A DNA stretch of 64,000 nt. Origin: Ferruginibacter sp. (lineage in GTDB: Bacteria; Bacteroidota; Bacteroidia; Chitinophagales; Chitinophagaceae). Within the stretch, counting starts at the first letter, position 1. Every line of letters begins with the position of its first letter. Shown piece by piece: positions 37,302 to 45,877 of the stretch. The stretch covers positions 868,001 through 932,000 of the forward strand of contig JAHBTO010000001.1 of assembly GCA_019638525.1 (NCBI GenBank), given 5' to 3'. The notes below the pieces were generated by a model. It had not been told where the DNA came from, did not search any database, and saw nothing but the letters and a program-made list of their open reading frames with translations. The position numbers were made by a program, and so were the translations under genes.

Positions 37302-38636
37302 TCACACAGCGCCGCTTACCACGGGGCTGTTTTTTATTTTGCGTATCCTGTCCTGTATAAGAAACAAGGCGATGATGTAAAATGGCAGGCATGGAATTTT
37401 ATAACGCACCAGTGTACCAAAATTAGCAGTAGTGGCGCCTACAAATAATGCAAACAATATCGAAAACAAAAGCGAATAAAGTATCACCGGGTCTTTGGTG
37501 ATAGACCTTAAAAAGAAGAGTGGCCCCGCTTTAAAAAATACAAATAACGTAAAGAACATAATGGCAAGGCTTTCGAACGAGGAGATGAGTGTAGATAGTT
37601 TTTTCGATTCCCACAGGAAAGGCCTGAAGAGCGTGGCGGTGATGGCGGCAGGCGCAATACGTATAAGGCTTTGTACCGACCCATCATATTCTACACCCAA
37701 CGAAAAATTTGAAGTGGCATCTTCCTGTTCGGCGTATGCTTTTTGAAATGCTGTTATATTTTTTGTTATGTCATCGCTACCATACCCAACAAGCGTGCCT
37801 GCAATCTCTTTCATAACTGTTGTAAACATTGATACCGCAAGCACTATCAAACCCAAAACAAGAGTAACCCTTAACAGGCGGCTTTTTATTAATGTAACAT
37901 TTTTTAAAATAAGGTATAAACAGAAAAAAGGAATATACGAAATAAGGATATACACTTTAATAACAAACAACAGGTATCCAAATATTATTATCATTGCCAG
38001 GTTAAACAGCAGGTTTTTCTTTTTATAAAAAATCTCGTACATACCATACGTAATCCAGCCAACAGCGCCTGTGCAAATGGGATCTTTTAAAATGCCCGAA
38101 CTCCAAAAAACAAAGCTGGGTAAATACAAAATAGCAATAGCAAATTGTTTATGCAGGTGCGGATATTGCTCATAAAAAAAACGATAAAGCCTCCATACAC
38201 CCGAAAAAGATATCATGGAAAAAAACAGGTTAAGAACAAGATATTTTTTAAAAGCTAAAAGCGAAAACAAAGCAGTTAACCTTACCACCATATAATTATT
38301 ATCAATTTTTAGATAGCCAAGGTTTTTGGGGTTTTTTAAAAGTGTTTGGTCAAAATCAGCAGCGGCCGAGTAAAGCCAATGCAGGTGTTGTGATGGGTCT
38401 TTTAAAATAAGTTGTGCAATATGGGCGCCTTCGGTATAAAAAAGTACAAACGAATCGCCGGGCGAAATAATGGAATTAAACAAAGTAAAAGGTAAAACTG
38501 CCAGCACTTTAATCCAAAAACCTTGCTTGTGGTAAAATTGTAAAACAGGGTCGTCGTATTTTTTTCTTCTTGATTTAAATAAAAAATAAAAAAAAGCCAC
38601 ATACACAGGAAACAATATGAAATCTAAAAAACCCAT
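37302..38636 (-). CDS. Polytopic membrane protein, candidate polysaccharide polymerase (paralog 2)
   Basis: The 444-residue protein has about ten hydrophobic segments and is a clear paralog of the protein at 25352-26695. Shared blocks are YLPSFVFWSSGILKDPICTG, TLFRPFLWESKKLSTLISS and ANFGTLVRYKIPCLPFY. Both are minus-strand genes surrounded by plus-strand glycosyltransferases. A Wzy-like polymerase or ligase role is inferred from topology and context. Confidence 0.7.
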   Translation of the reverse strand: MGFLDFILFPVYVAFFYFLFKSRRKKYDDPVLQFYHKQGFWIKVLAVLPFTLFNSIISPGDSFVLFYTEGAHIAQLILKDPSQHLHWLYSAAADFDQTLLKNPKNLGYLKIDNNYMVVRLTALFSLLAFKKYLVLNLFFSMISFSGVWRLYRFFYEQYPHLHKQFAIAILYLPSFVFWSSGILKDPICTGAVGWITYGMYEIFYKKKNLLFNLAMIIIFGYLLFVIKVYILISYIPFFCLYLILKNVTLIKSRLLRVTLVLGLIVLAVSMFTTVMKEIAGTLVGYGSDDITKNITAFQKAYAEQEDATSNFSLGVEYDGSVQSLIRIAPAAITATLFRPFLWESKKLSTLISSFESLAIMFFTLFVFFKAGPLFFLRSITKDPVILYSLLFSILFALFVGATTANFGTLVRYKIPCLPFYIIALFLIQDRIRKIKNSPVVSGAV

Positions 38637-38718
38637 AAACCGTAGTTGGTTAATTTACCGGTGAGGCTTAAAAAACAGTAGCTTATCTATTCTTCAAATT
38701 TATTGTAAAAAGCCTAAC

Positions 38719-38748
38719 TTGTCTTTAAATAATATGATATTATTTTAG
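38719..38748 (+). promoter_or_regulatory. Candidate promoter of the PglA/PglD/PglE/PglC-like operon
   Basis: TTG (38719-38721), a spacer of exactly 19 bases and TATTTTAG (38741-38748) match the Bacteroidota pattern TTG-N19-TAnnTTTG with one difference. The TTG start codon of the glycosyltransferase lies 37 bases downstream. Confidence 0.6.
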
Positions 38749-38785
38749 CAAGATAAAATATAAACCCAACCCAAACATCTTTTTT

Positions 38786-39955
38786 TTGAGCCAACCGCTT
38801 TCAAATAAAAAATTGATACGCATTACAACGGTTCCTATGGCTTTACGCTACCTGTTGCCTGGGCAAATGAGTTTTATGGCTAGCCAAGGTTTTGATGTAT
38901 TGATGATAAGTGCAGATGGAAAAGAACTTGCCGATGTAATTGAAAAAGAAAAATGCAGGCATATTATTGTTCCCATGACCAGGAAAATAACACCCTGGCA
39001 AGATGTAAAATGCCTGTGGCAATTGATAAAAATTTTTAAAAAAGAAAAGCCGGGCATTGTACACACACATACTCCCAAGGCTGGTTTGCTGGGTATGATG
39101 GCAGCCAGGATTTGTGGCGTAAAAAACAGGATACATACAGTTGCGGGCCTGCCATTGATGGTTGAAAAAGGAAATAAATACAGGCTGCTTAAGTTTATTG
39201 AAAAAATAACTTACAAAATGGCAACACATGTTTGGCCAAACAGTGCATCGTTAAAACAGTTTATAACTGATCATAAACTTTGTAACCCGGTTAAGTTGTC
39301 GATGATAGGAAAAGGATCAACCAACGGTGTTAATATAAACCGGTTCAACCAAAAAAATTTTGATGTAAAAATTTTAGAAAGTATTAAAACAGAAATAAAT
39401 TATTCAAACGAAAACAAATACCTTCTTTGTATAGGCAGGCTGGTAGTTGATAAAGGGATTACTGAATTGGTAAATGTTTTTACACAACTACAAAAAGATA
39501 ATGCTGACCTGATTCTGATTCTTACCGGCGAGTTTGAAAACGAACTGGACCCATTACCAAAATCAACCCTGCAGGAAATACGATTCAACCCTTCTATCAT
39601 TCACATCAACTGGACCAATTACGTTGAGTATTATATGTACTTATCAAATATTTTCATTTTCCCATCTCATCGTGAAGGTTTTCCAAATGTGTTATTACAG
39701 GCAGGGGCCATGCAATTACCGGTAATATGCAGCCGCATTGCCGGTAATGTTGATATAGTAACAGATAATAAAACAGGTTTAATATTTGATTGTGGTAATG
39801 AACAACAACTATTACAGCAAATAAAATTTGCGTTAGAGCAGCCTATACAAATGCAGCGATTGGCAAAACAACTGCAAACAGAAGTGAAAGAAAACTATAC
39901 ACAGGAAGTAATTTGGCAAAAAATCCTGGAGGCGTATAAAAATTTGGTAAATTAG
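38786..39955 (+). CDS. PglA/CapM-like GT4 glycosyltransferase (TTG start)
   Basis: The 389-residue GT-B protein has HTHTPKAGLLGMMAARICGV and HTVAGLPL, a block typical of PglA/CapM-type transferases that add the second sugar to an undecaprenyl-linked amino sugar, then GKGSTNGVNINRF, LLCIGRLVVDKGI and FPSHREGFPNVLLQAGAMQLPVI. TTG at 38786 is the start; no upstream ATG is in frame. It leads an operon of six genes that ends with the initiating transferase. Confidence 0.86.
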   Translation: MSQPLSNKKLIRITTVPMALRYLLPGQMSFMASQGFDVLMISADGKELADVIEKEKCRHIIVPMTRKITPWQDVKCLWQLIKIFKKEKPGIVHTHTPKAGLLGMMAARICGVKNRIHTVAGLPLMVEKGNKYRLLKFIEKITYKMATHVWPNSASLKQFITDHKLCNPVKLSMIGKGSTNGVNINRFNQKNFDVKILESIKTEINYSNENKYLLCIGRLVVDKGITELVNVFTQLQKDNADLILILTGEFENELDPLPKSTLQEIRFNPSIIHINWTNYVEYYMYLSNIFIFPSHREGFPNVLLQAGAMQLPVICSRIAGNVDIVTDNKTGLIFDCGNEQQLLQQIKFALEQPIQMQRLAKQLQTEVKENYTQEVIWQKILEAYKNLVN

Positions 39956-39967
39956 AAAAAAAGTAAA

Positions 39968-40573
39968 ATGATAATAATTGGTTATAGCGGTCATGCATTT
40001 GTGGTTGCCGGTATTTTACAAGCTGCAGGTAAAAAAGTAAACAGGTATTGCGATGTATCTGAAAAAAAATATAATCCTTTTCATCTTCAGTATATAGGTA
40101 ACGAAACATCGGCAGAAGCCATTAATGCATTCAATAAAGATGAATTTTTTATTGCCATTGGCGATAATAATATCCGTAGGAAAATTTATAACCAATTACA
40201 AAAACACAACCTGTTTCCGGCAAATGCCATTCATCCATCGGCTGTAATTGATACTACTGCAGCGATGGAAAAGCATGGAATAATGATAGCAGCAAGTGTA
40301 ACGATTAACCCATTAGTAAAAGTTGGCATTGGCGCTATATGCAATACTGGCGCTATTATAGAACACGAGTGTGTGGTAGGAGATTTTGCCCATGTGGGGC
40401 CGGGCGCTGTGCTTTGTGGTAATGTGCAGGTTGGCGAGGGTGCATTTATTGGCGCTCATGCAGTAGTGAAGCAGGGAATTAAAATTGGTAAAAACGCAGT
40501 TATTGGCGCCGGTGCGGTAGTGGTTAAAAATGTGGCAGATGATGTAATGGTAAAAGGCGTGCCTGCAAAATAA
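39968..40573 (+). CDS. PglD/NeuD-like sugar O- or N-acetyltransferase
   Basis: The 201-residue protein has the N-terminal nucleotide-sugar-binding half (MIIIGYSGHAFVVAGIL) and a left-handed beta-helix C-terminal half with repeated hexapeptides (VGIGAICNTGAIIEHECVVG, GAFIGAHAVVKQG), as in PglD. The catalytic His is likely that of the IEHECVVG block. In the context of a PglE-like aminotransferase and PglC-like transferase, N-acetylation of a 4-amino-6-deoxy sugar is the simplest reading. Confidence 0.88.
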   Translation: MIIIGYSGHAFVVAGILQAAGKKVNRYCDVSEKKYNPFHLQYIGNETSAEAINAFNKDEFFIAIGDNNIRRKIYNQLQKHNLFPANAIHPSAVIDTTAAMEKHGIMIAASVTINPLVKVGIGAICNTGAIIEHECVVGDFAHVGPGAVLCGNVQVGEGAFIGAHAVVKQGIKIGKNAVIGAGAVVVKNVADDVMVKGVPAK

Positions 40574-40624
40574 TTTTTTATATAACCTACAAAAAGCTTC
40601 ACTTTTAAACTCACAAACTCCCCT

Positions 40625-40632
40625 TATCTTTG
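40625..40632 (+). promoter_or_regulatory. Candidate internal -7 element before the epimerase gene
   Basis: TATCTTTG fits TAnnTTTG and lies 20 bases before the ATG at 40652, allowing an internal promoter. No TTG is seen at the usual upstream spacing. Confidence 0.4.
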
Positions 40633-40651
40633 CTGCGCTAAATAAAATTTT

Positions 40652-41623
40652 ATGAAGGTATTAGTTACAGGAGGCGCCGGTTATATCGGTTCTGTTTTAG
40701 TTCGCAAGTTGTTAAGTAATGGCCATCATGTAAGAGCTTTTGATTCATTAAAATTTGGCGGCGATGCATTGTATGATGTAATGCTGAGCCCCAATTTTGA
40801 ATTTATGAAAGGAGATGTACGCAATGCCGCTGATGTGGACAATGCTTTAAAAGGGATTGATGCGATTGCACATCTTGCTGCTATTGTTGGCGACCCTGCC
40901 TGTAAAAAATTTAGTGATGAGGCCAATGAAACCAATTGGGATGGATCGGTTAACTTGTTTAACAAGGCCGAAGCCGCAGGTGTAAAGCGTTTTGTATTTG
41001 CAAGCACATGCAGCAATTACGGAAAAATGCCCGATCCTAATTCGTATGTAGTTGAAACATCTTCACTAAACCCTGTTTCTTTATATGCCGAACTTAAAGT
41101 GAAGTTCGAAAAATATTTATTGCAAGAAAAAAAAGACAGCCCGATGTGTAGTACGGCGCTTAGGTTTAGTACAGTGTATGGCTTTTCGCCAAGAATACGT
41201 TTTGATTTAACTGTGAATGAATTTACCCGTAATGCAGCCGTACATGGAGAGCAGGAAATATGGGGGCAACAGTTTTGGAGGCCTTATTGCCATGTTGATG
41301 ACCTGGCCCGTTCTGTAGTGTTGGTATTAGAAAGCCCGGTAGAAAAAGTGAAAGCCAATGTATTTAATGTAGGCAGCACCGAAGAGAATTATACAAAAGG
41401 GATGATTATAAAAGAAGTTTGCAAGGTTGTACCCAATGTAAATGTAATATATGTAGAAAGCAGCGAAGACCCCCGTGATTACCGTGTTAATTTCGATAAA
41501 ATAAAAAACGAATTGGGTTTTACTATTACCAAAACTGTACCCGACGGCGTTAAAGAAATTTATACACTGTTAAAAACCGGCATTGTTACAGACTCTTTTG
41601 CTCAAAAATTCAGGAATATATAA
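40652..41623 (+). CDS. NAD-dependent sugar epimerase/dehydratase (extended SDR)
   Basis: The 323-residue protein has GGAGYIG at 7-13, HLAAIVGDPAC, the catalytic Ser in FASTCSNYG, Tyr145 and Lys149 in SLYAELKVKFE, and RPYCHVDDLARSV. It belongs to the family of nucleotide-sugar epimerases and reductases. The specific sugar cannot be read from the sequence. It sits between the PglD-like and acyltransferase genes. Confidence 0.88.
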   Translation: MKVLVTGGAGYIGSVLVRKLLSNGHHVRAFDSLKFGGDALYDVMLSPNFEFMKGDVRNAADVDNALKGIDAIAHLAAIVGDPACKKFSDEANETNWDGSVNLFNKAEAAGVKRFVFASTCSNYGKMPDPNSYVVETSSLNPVSLYAELKVKFEKYLLQEKKDSPMCSTALRFSTVYGFSPRIRFDLTVNEFTRNAAVHGEQEIWGQQFWRPYCHVDDLARSVVLVLESPVEKVKANVFNVGSTEENYTKGMIIKEVCKVVPNVNVIYVESSEDPRDYRVNFDKIKNELGFTITKTVPDGVKEIYTLLKTGIVTDSFAQKFRNI

Positions 41624-41728
41624 TTGCTTTTAAAATTAAAGGAAACTTTGCCTTATTTAAATAAAATAAAGCATGGCAGTACACAGTTTTAATAGCAATG
41701 GCTATGCTTATTGCTTAGCATTTACTGC

Positions 41729-42895
41729 ATGACGAAAATTGAAAATTATAAAGCTAAGTTTCCATTGTTACATGCAATAAGAGGCGTTGCTGCTATGTAT
41801 GTAGTTATTTACCATGCAAAATTTATACTTTGGAGCGGCGGTACCGAGTATCTTGCTAAATACCCACGCAGCCAATGGCTGGTGGTTGATTATTTAAAGT
41901 TCGGTATCGATTTGTTTACCACGGCCGGCTCCGAAATGGTAATGATCTTCTTCGTGCTATCGGGCTTTTTTATAGCCATGAGCCTGCAAAATGCAAAAGG
42001 AAGTTTTGTGCAGCGGCTACAACAATTTTACGTGGTAAGAATTATCCGGATTTATACACCTTATATCGCTTCCATCATCATCGGGGTGGCTGTATTGCTT
42101 TGGATAAGAAAGTTTGCGCCCGGGCTTTACCATGCCGATACACACAGGGAATTTAACAACCGCCTGATAACAGCAAACCAAAACCTCGATTTTTCAAATT
42201 TTTTAAAAGCATTGCTGTTCTTAAAAAACGGGGAATATATCGGGTTTAATTTTGCTTATTGGTCGCTGTTGTACGAAGGAATTTTTTACCTCATCGTGCC
42301 ATTTGTTTTTTTGAGAAAGCAGGTTTACCTTTTTGTTTCATTACTGCTGTTGGTTAGCGGTGCATTTATTGTAAACTGGTACCATCCCGGCCACATTTTT
42401 ATGCGGTATTTATTCGAGTACAATTTTTATTTTGCTTTAGGCCAGTTTATTTACATTTATAAAGAACAAATATTATCTAAATTTGACGGCCGAAATTATA
42501 AACCAATTTTATTAACAGTAACTTTTGGGTTATTTATTTTATTTGATGTACTGGCACTTGCAAAGCAGCATTTTTGGGCAGGCATTGCAGCGGGTATTTC
42601 GGCTTTTTGCTTAATCGTTGTTTTTCTTAAATACGAGTTTAAGAAAAACTGGTTTATAAAAGGAATAATAAAACTTGGCGAAATAAGTTATTCATTGTAC
42701 CTGGTTCATTTGCCTGTTTTAATATTCATGTATGTTCTTATTTTTAAGTACAGCAATGAATTGGTTTTTTATAACCGTATATGGTATGTTACCGGTATTT
42801 TAGTTTCAGTTATTGCCGGCATTATATTATACAGGTTGGTCGAAAAACCATCAATGAATATAATAAACCAGGTAAAAAAGAATTTTAAAAAATAA
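41729..42895 (+). CDS. Acyltransferase family 3 membrane protein
   Basis: The 388-residue protein has about ten hydrophobic segments and the family 3 acyltransferase start PLLHAIRGVAAMYVVIYHA, with FFVLSGFFIA and late GEISYSLYLVHLPVLIF. It would O-acetylate or otherwise acylate the glycan at the membrane. The ATG at 41729 is chosen over an in-frame TTG at 41711. The aminotransferase gene follows three bases after the stop. Confidence 0.92.
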   Translation: MTKIENYKAKFPLLHAIRGVAAMYVVIYHAKFILWSGGTEYLAKYPRSQWLVVDYLKFGIDLFTTAGSEMVMIFFVLSGFFIAMSLQNAKGSFVQRLQQFYVVRIIRIYTPYIASIIIGVAVLLWIRKFAPGLYHADTHREFNNRLITANQNLDFSNFLKALLFLKNGEYIGFNFAYWSLLYEGIFYLIVPFVFLRKQVYLFVSLLLLVSGAFIVNWYHPGHIFMRYLFEYNFYFALGQFIYIYKEQILSKFDGRNYKPILLTVTFGLFILFDVLALAKQHFWAGIAAGISAFCLIVVFLKYEFKKNWFIKGIIKLGEISYSLYLVHLPVLIFMYVLIFKYSNELVFYNRIWYVTGILVSVIAGIILYRLVEKPSMNIINQVKKNFKK

Positions 42896-42898
42896 TCT

Positions 42899-44029
42899 AT
42901 GCTACTGCTATCGGGCCCCAATATGGCCGGCAACGAATGGAAATATGTGAAAGACTGTTTAGACACCGGCTGGGTAAGCAGCGTGGGTGCTTATGTTGAT
43001 CAGTTTGAAAAAATGAGCGCTGAGTTTGCAGGTACTAAATATGCCGTAGCCACAAGCAGTGGTACCACAGCTTTGCATATTTGCCTTATCCTGATGGGGG
43101 TTAATGCCAATGATTATGTGATTGCACCAAACATAACTTTTATTGCTACCTGCAACTCTATTAAATATACCGGTGCCAACCCTATTTTAATTGATACCGA
43201 TGCCGGCAACTGGCAGATGGATTTGGATTTGCTGGAACAGTTTTTTGCAGAAGAAACAGAACAGCGTAACGGGGTTTGTTATCACAAAAAAGACGGCAGG
43301 CGAATACCTGTTTTAATGCCGGTACATGTGCTGGGTAATATTTGCGATATGAACAGGTTGATGGCACTGGCAAATAAAAATAATGTTACGGTTATTGAAG
43401 ACAGTACCGAGGCCCTGGGCTCTTACTATAAAGGAAAACATGCTGGCAGCTTTGGTTTGATGGGTACATTTAGTTACAATGGTAATAAGATAATAACCAC
43501 AGGCGGTGGAGGTATGATTATTACCAATGATGAAGCGCTGGCAAAAAAAGCAAAGCATTTAACTACGCAGGCCAAAAGCGACCCCTTTGAATATGTGCAC
43601 GATGAAATTGGTTACAATTACCGCCTGGTAAATGTGGCTGCTGCCATGGGTGTAGCACAAATGGAACAGCTGCCCGGTTTTATAAAACGAAAAAAAGAAA
43701 TAATGGAGTTTTATAAAAATGAACTGGAAGGAGTGGGCGATATAAAATTTCAGCAAGTTAGCAACGATGTAAGTCCCAATAATTGGTTGCCAACTATTAT
43801 AACCGAAAAACAAAAAGAGGTTTTAAAGATTTTAAACGATAACAAGATGCAGAGCCGCCCCTTTTGGGTGCCTATGAACCAATTGCGTATGTTTACCAAT
43901 AATATTTTTTACAACAAAAACAACCGGTCTCATTATGTTTACCAGCGGTGCTTAAGTATTCCATGTTCTACAAATATAACTAATGAAGAACTTGCTGCTG
44001 TTTGCAAAAAAATAAAAGAAGTATTTTAA
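42899..44029 (+). CDS. DegT/DnrJ/EryC1-type sugar aminotransferase (PglE/LegC-like)
   Basis: The 376-residue PLP enzyme has SGTTALHICL, VIEDSTEALGS (Asp168 for the PLP pyridine nitrogen) and FSYNGNKIITTGGGG with Lys197 as the Schiff-base lysine. It would aminate a 4-keto-6-deoxy nucleotide sugar. The position beside PglD- and PglC-like genes suggests a 4-amino sugar; it is also the only aminotransferase that could serve the WbpB/WbpD-like pair at 14 kb. Confidence 0.92.
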   Translation: MLLLSGPNMAGNEWKYVKDCLDTGWVSSVGAYVDQFEKMSAEFAGTKYAVATSSGTTALHICLILMGVNANDYVIAPNITFIATCNSIKYTGANPILIDTDAGNWQMDLDLLEQFFAEETEQRNGVCYHKKDGRRIPVLMPVHVLGNICDMNRLMALANKNNVTVIEDSTEALGSYYKGKHAGSFGLMGTFSYNGNKIITTGGGGMIITNDEALAKKAKHLTTQAKSDPFEYVHDEIGYNYRLVNVAAAMGVAQMEQLPGFIKRKKEIMEFYKNELEGVGDIKFQQVSNDVSPNNWLPTIITEKQKEVLKILNDNKMQSRPFWVPMNQLRMFTNNIFYNKNNRSHYVYQRCLSIPCSTNITNEELAAVCKKIKEVF

Positions 44030-44106
44030 ACGTTTATCATTGGCTGCACATTGCCCTTCCAATAAGATGAACAGGAAAAAAGATGGCTGCTTATTAATAA
44101 CTCATC

Positions 44107-44763
44107 ATGTACAGATTTATTAAAAGATTTATTGATTTACTGATTGCAACTGTTGCTTTAATACTTCTGTCTCCTATACTGCTGTTATCAATTATTATCT
44201 TATCAATAACCGGCGAGCACGAAATATTTTATTTTCAAAAAAGGATGGGGTATAAAAACAAGTTATTTAATATTTGGAAGTTTGCCACCATGCTTAAGAA
44301 TAGTCCAAATATGGGTACCGGCGAAATCACATTGCGAAACGACCCCCGTGTTACAAAATTTGGAAAGCTGTTACGTATTTCAAAAATTAACGAGTTGCCG
44401 CAAATCATTAATGTATTTAAAGGCGATATGAGCATTGTGGGCCCCAGGCCATTGATGGAAGTAAGTTTTAAATTATATCCCCAACATGTACAGGAAGTAA
44501 TATATAATAGCAAACCCGGTATCACAGGTATAGGGTCTCTAATTTTCAGAGATGAAGAAAAGCTTGTTTCCCAAACAAACGACCCCAAAGCCATGTATGC
44601 CGCTATTTATCCGTACAAAGGCCAATTGGAATTATGGTATCAAAAAAATGCATCGGTTTATACTGATTTGATGATTATTTTCCTTACCGGGTGGTCCATT
44701 CTTTTTCCGGGCAATAAAATAGCACAAATGGTTTTTAAAAACCTCCCGGCACGGCCTTTTTAA
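44107..44763 (+). CDS. PglC-like initiating phosphoglycosyltransferase (monotopic)
   Basis: The 218-residue protein has the N-terminal re-entrant membrane helix (RFIDLLIATVALILLSPILL), then FYFQKRMG, LRNDPRVTKFGKLLR and KGDMSIVGPRPLMEV. It would load the first sugar phosphate on undecaprenyl phosphate, starting the repeat unit. The catalytic dyad normally written DE in DELPQ is Asn95-Glu96 here (KINELPQ). PglC uses that Asp as nucleophile, so the change is notable, although other Bacteroidota homologs are known to me with the same INELPQ form. It ends the polysaccharide locus. Confidence 0.92.
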   Translation: MYRFIKRFIDLLIATVALILLSPILLLSIIILSITGEHEIFYFQKRMGYKNKLFNIWKFATMLKNSPNMGTGEITLRNDPRVTKFGKLLRISKINELPQIINVFKGDMSIVGPRPLMEVSFKLYPQHVQEVIYNSKPGITGIGSLIFRDEEKLVSQTNDPKAMYAAIYPYKGQLELWYQKNASVYTDLMIIFLTGWSILFPGNKIAQMVFKNLPARPF

Positions 44764-44796
44764 GTTAAACCTTTACATTTGATAACCTAATATTGA

Positions 44797-44807
44797 GTTT
44801 ATTAAAC
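44797..44807. promoter_or_regulatory. Palindromic GTTTA-N-TAAAC site before the CarH-like gene
   Basis: GTTTATTAAAC is a perfect palindrome around its central base and lies 43 bases before the regulator ATG. Related GTTTAA/TTAAAC half-sites recur before the sigma factor gene, which fits an autoregulated operator, although AT-rich DNA makes chance hits possible. Confidence 0.4.
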
Positions 44808-44849
44808 AAACATACATAACAGTTGTTTAAAAATAGTAAACCCGGCAAT

Positions 44850-45728
44850 ATGCACTCGTTCACCATTAAAGACCTCGAAAAATTATCAGGTATAAAAGCA
44901 CATACTATACGTATATGGGAACAGCGCTATTCTTTTTTAAAACCTGCCCGTACTGATACCAATATACGTTACTACAGCAACGAAGAATTAAAAACAATTC
45001 TTAACGTGGCGTTACTAAATAAATATGGGTTTAAAATTTCTCATATAGATAAGATGAAGGATGCCGAGATGAAAGAGAAAATTCTTTTACTTAGCCAGCA
45101 AGAAGCACAGCAGGAGAGAATTGTAAATTCACTCATTCAATACATGGTTGATTTGGATATGGAAAATTTTGAAAAATTGCTGGATAGTTTTATTGCTACA
45201 AGAGGCATAGAAAAAACCATATTGCAAATTATTTTTCCTTATTTAAATAAAATCGGAATACTTTGGTTAACCAATCATATCAACCCGGCACAGGAACACC
45301 TGGTATCAAACATCATCAGGCAAAAATTAATTGTAGGCATTCAGCATGTAGAAAGCCGTGTGCATAGCCAAAAATCTGTATTATTATTTTTACCGGAAGG
45401 AGAATATCATGAACTAGGGCTTTTATTTGTAAATTATCTATTAAAAAGCAGGGGCGTATCAACCTATTACCTGGGATGCTGTATTTCAAATGATGATGTT
45501 GAATTTGTGGCAACTTTAAAAAAACCCGATTACCTATATACGCATTTAACAACCTGTGGCACCAAGTTCAACCTTGATAAATTTATTACCGCCATCAGTA
45601 AAAAAATAACTACCATACCAATAGTTATTTCGGGCCAGTTAACACTTTCATACCATAAAAAACTTACTGCTCCAATTTTATTTAAAAAATCATTTTCAGA
45701 AGTGATGGACTTTGTATCTGAATTGTAA
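44850..45728 (+). CDS. CarH/CarA-like MerR regulator with cobalamin-binding domain
   Basis: The 292-residue protein has an N-terminal MerR helix-turn-helix (SFTIKDLEKLSGIKAHTIRIWEQRY) and a C-terminal B12-type module. The helical-bundle motif Wx9EH is present (Trp139, Glu149, His150), and E-x-H-x-x-G (Glu185, His187, Gly190) matches the lower-ligand motif. Both features define the CarH family of B12-dependent light-sensing repressors of carotenoid genes. The residue after Trp139 is Leu, whereas Thermus CarH has the His that forms the light-state bis-His adduct. The ATG at 44850 is chosen over a TTG at 44823. It lies directly before the sigma factor and crt genes. Confidence 0.87.
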   Translation: MHSFTIKDLEKLSGIKAHTIRIWEQRYSFLKPARTDTNIRYYSNEELKTILNVALLNKYGFKISHIDKMKDAEMKEKILLLSQQEAQQERIVNSLIQYMVDLDMENFEKLLDSFIATRGIEKTILQIIFPYLNKIGILWLTNHINPAQEHLVSNIIRQKLIVGIQHVESRVHSQKSVLLFLPEGEYHELGLLFVNYLLKSRGVSTYYLGCCISNDDVEFVATLKKPDYLYTHLTTCGTKFNLDKFITAISKKITTIPIVISGQLTLSYHKKLTAPILFKKSFSEVMDFVSEL

Positions 45729-45784
45729 CCCTAATGCTCTTAAAAATCTAACTCACAAATAGTTAATTAATTGAATGATAATGC

Positions 45785-45868
45785 GTTTAATTTATTAACA
45801 AAAAAATTAAACAATTGATTTTTTGCAAAGAAACCATTTGTTTAAATTTACCGTATAGTTAGTTAAAC
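45785..45868. promoter_or_regulatory. Array of GTTTAA/TTAAAC half-sites upstream of the ECF sigma gene
   Basis: GTTTAATTT (45785-45793) and AAATTAAAC (45804-45812) form a perfect nine-base inverted repeat with a 10-base spacer. A second pair, GTTTAA (45840-45845) and TTAAAC (45863-45868), lies just before the sigma factor ATG at 45878. The arrangement resembles a multi-site operator for the CarH-like regulator encoded immediately upstream. No exact Bacteroidota -7 box was found here. Confidence 0.4.
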
Positions 45869-45877
45869 GGAATAGAA

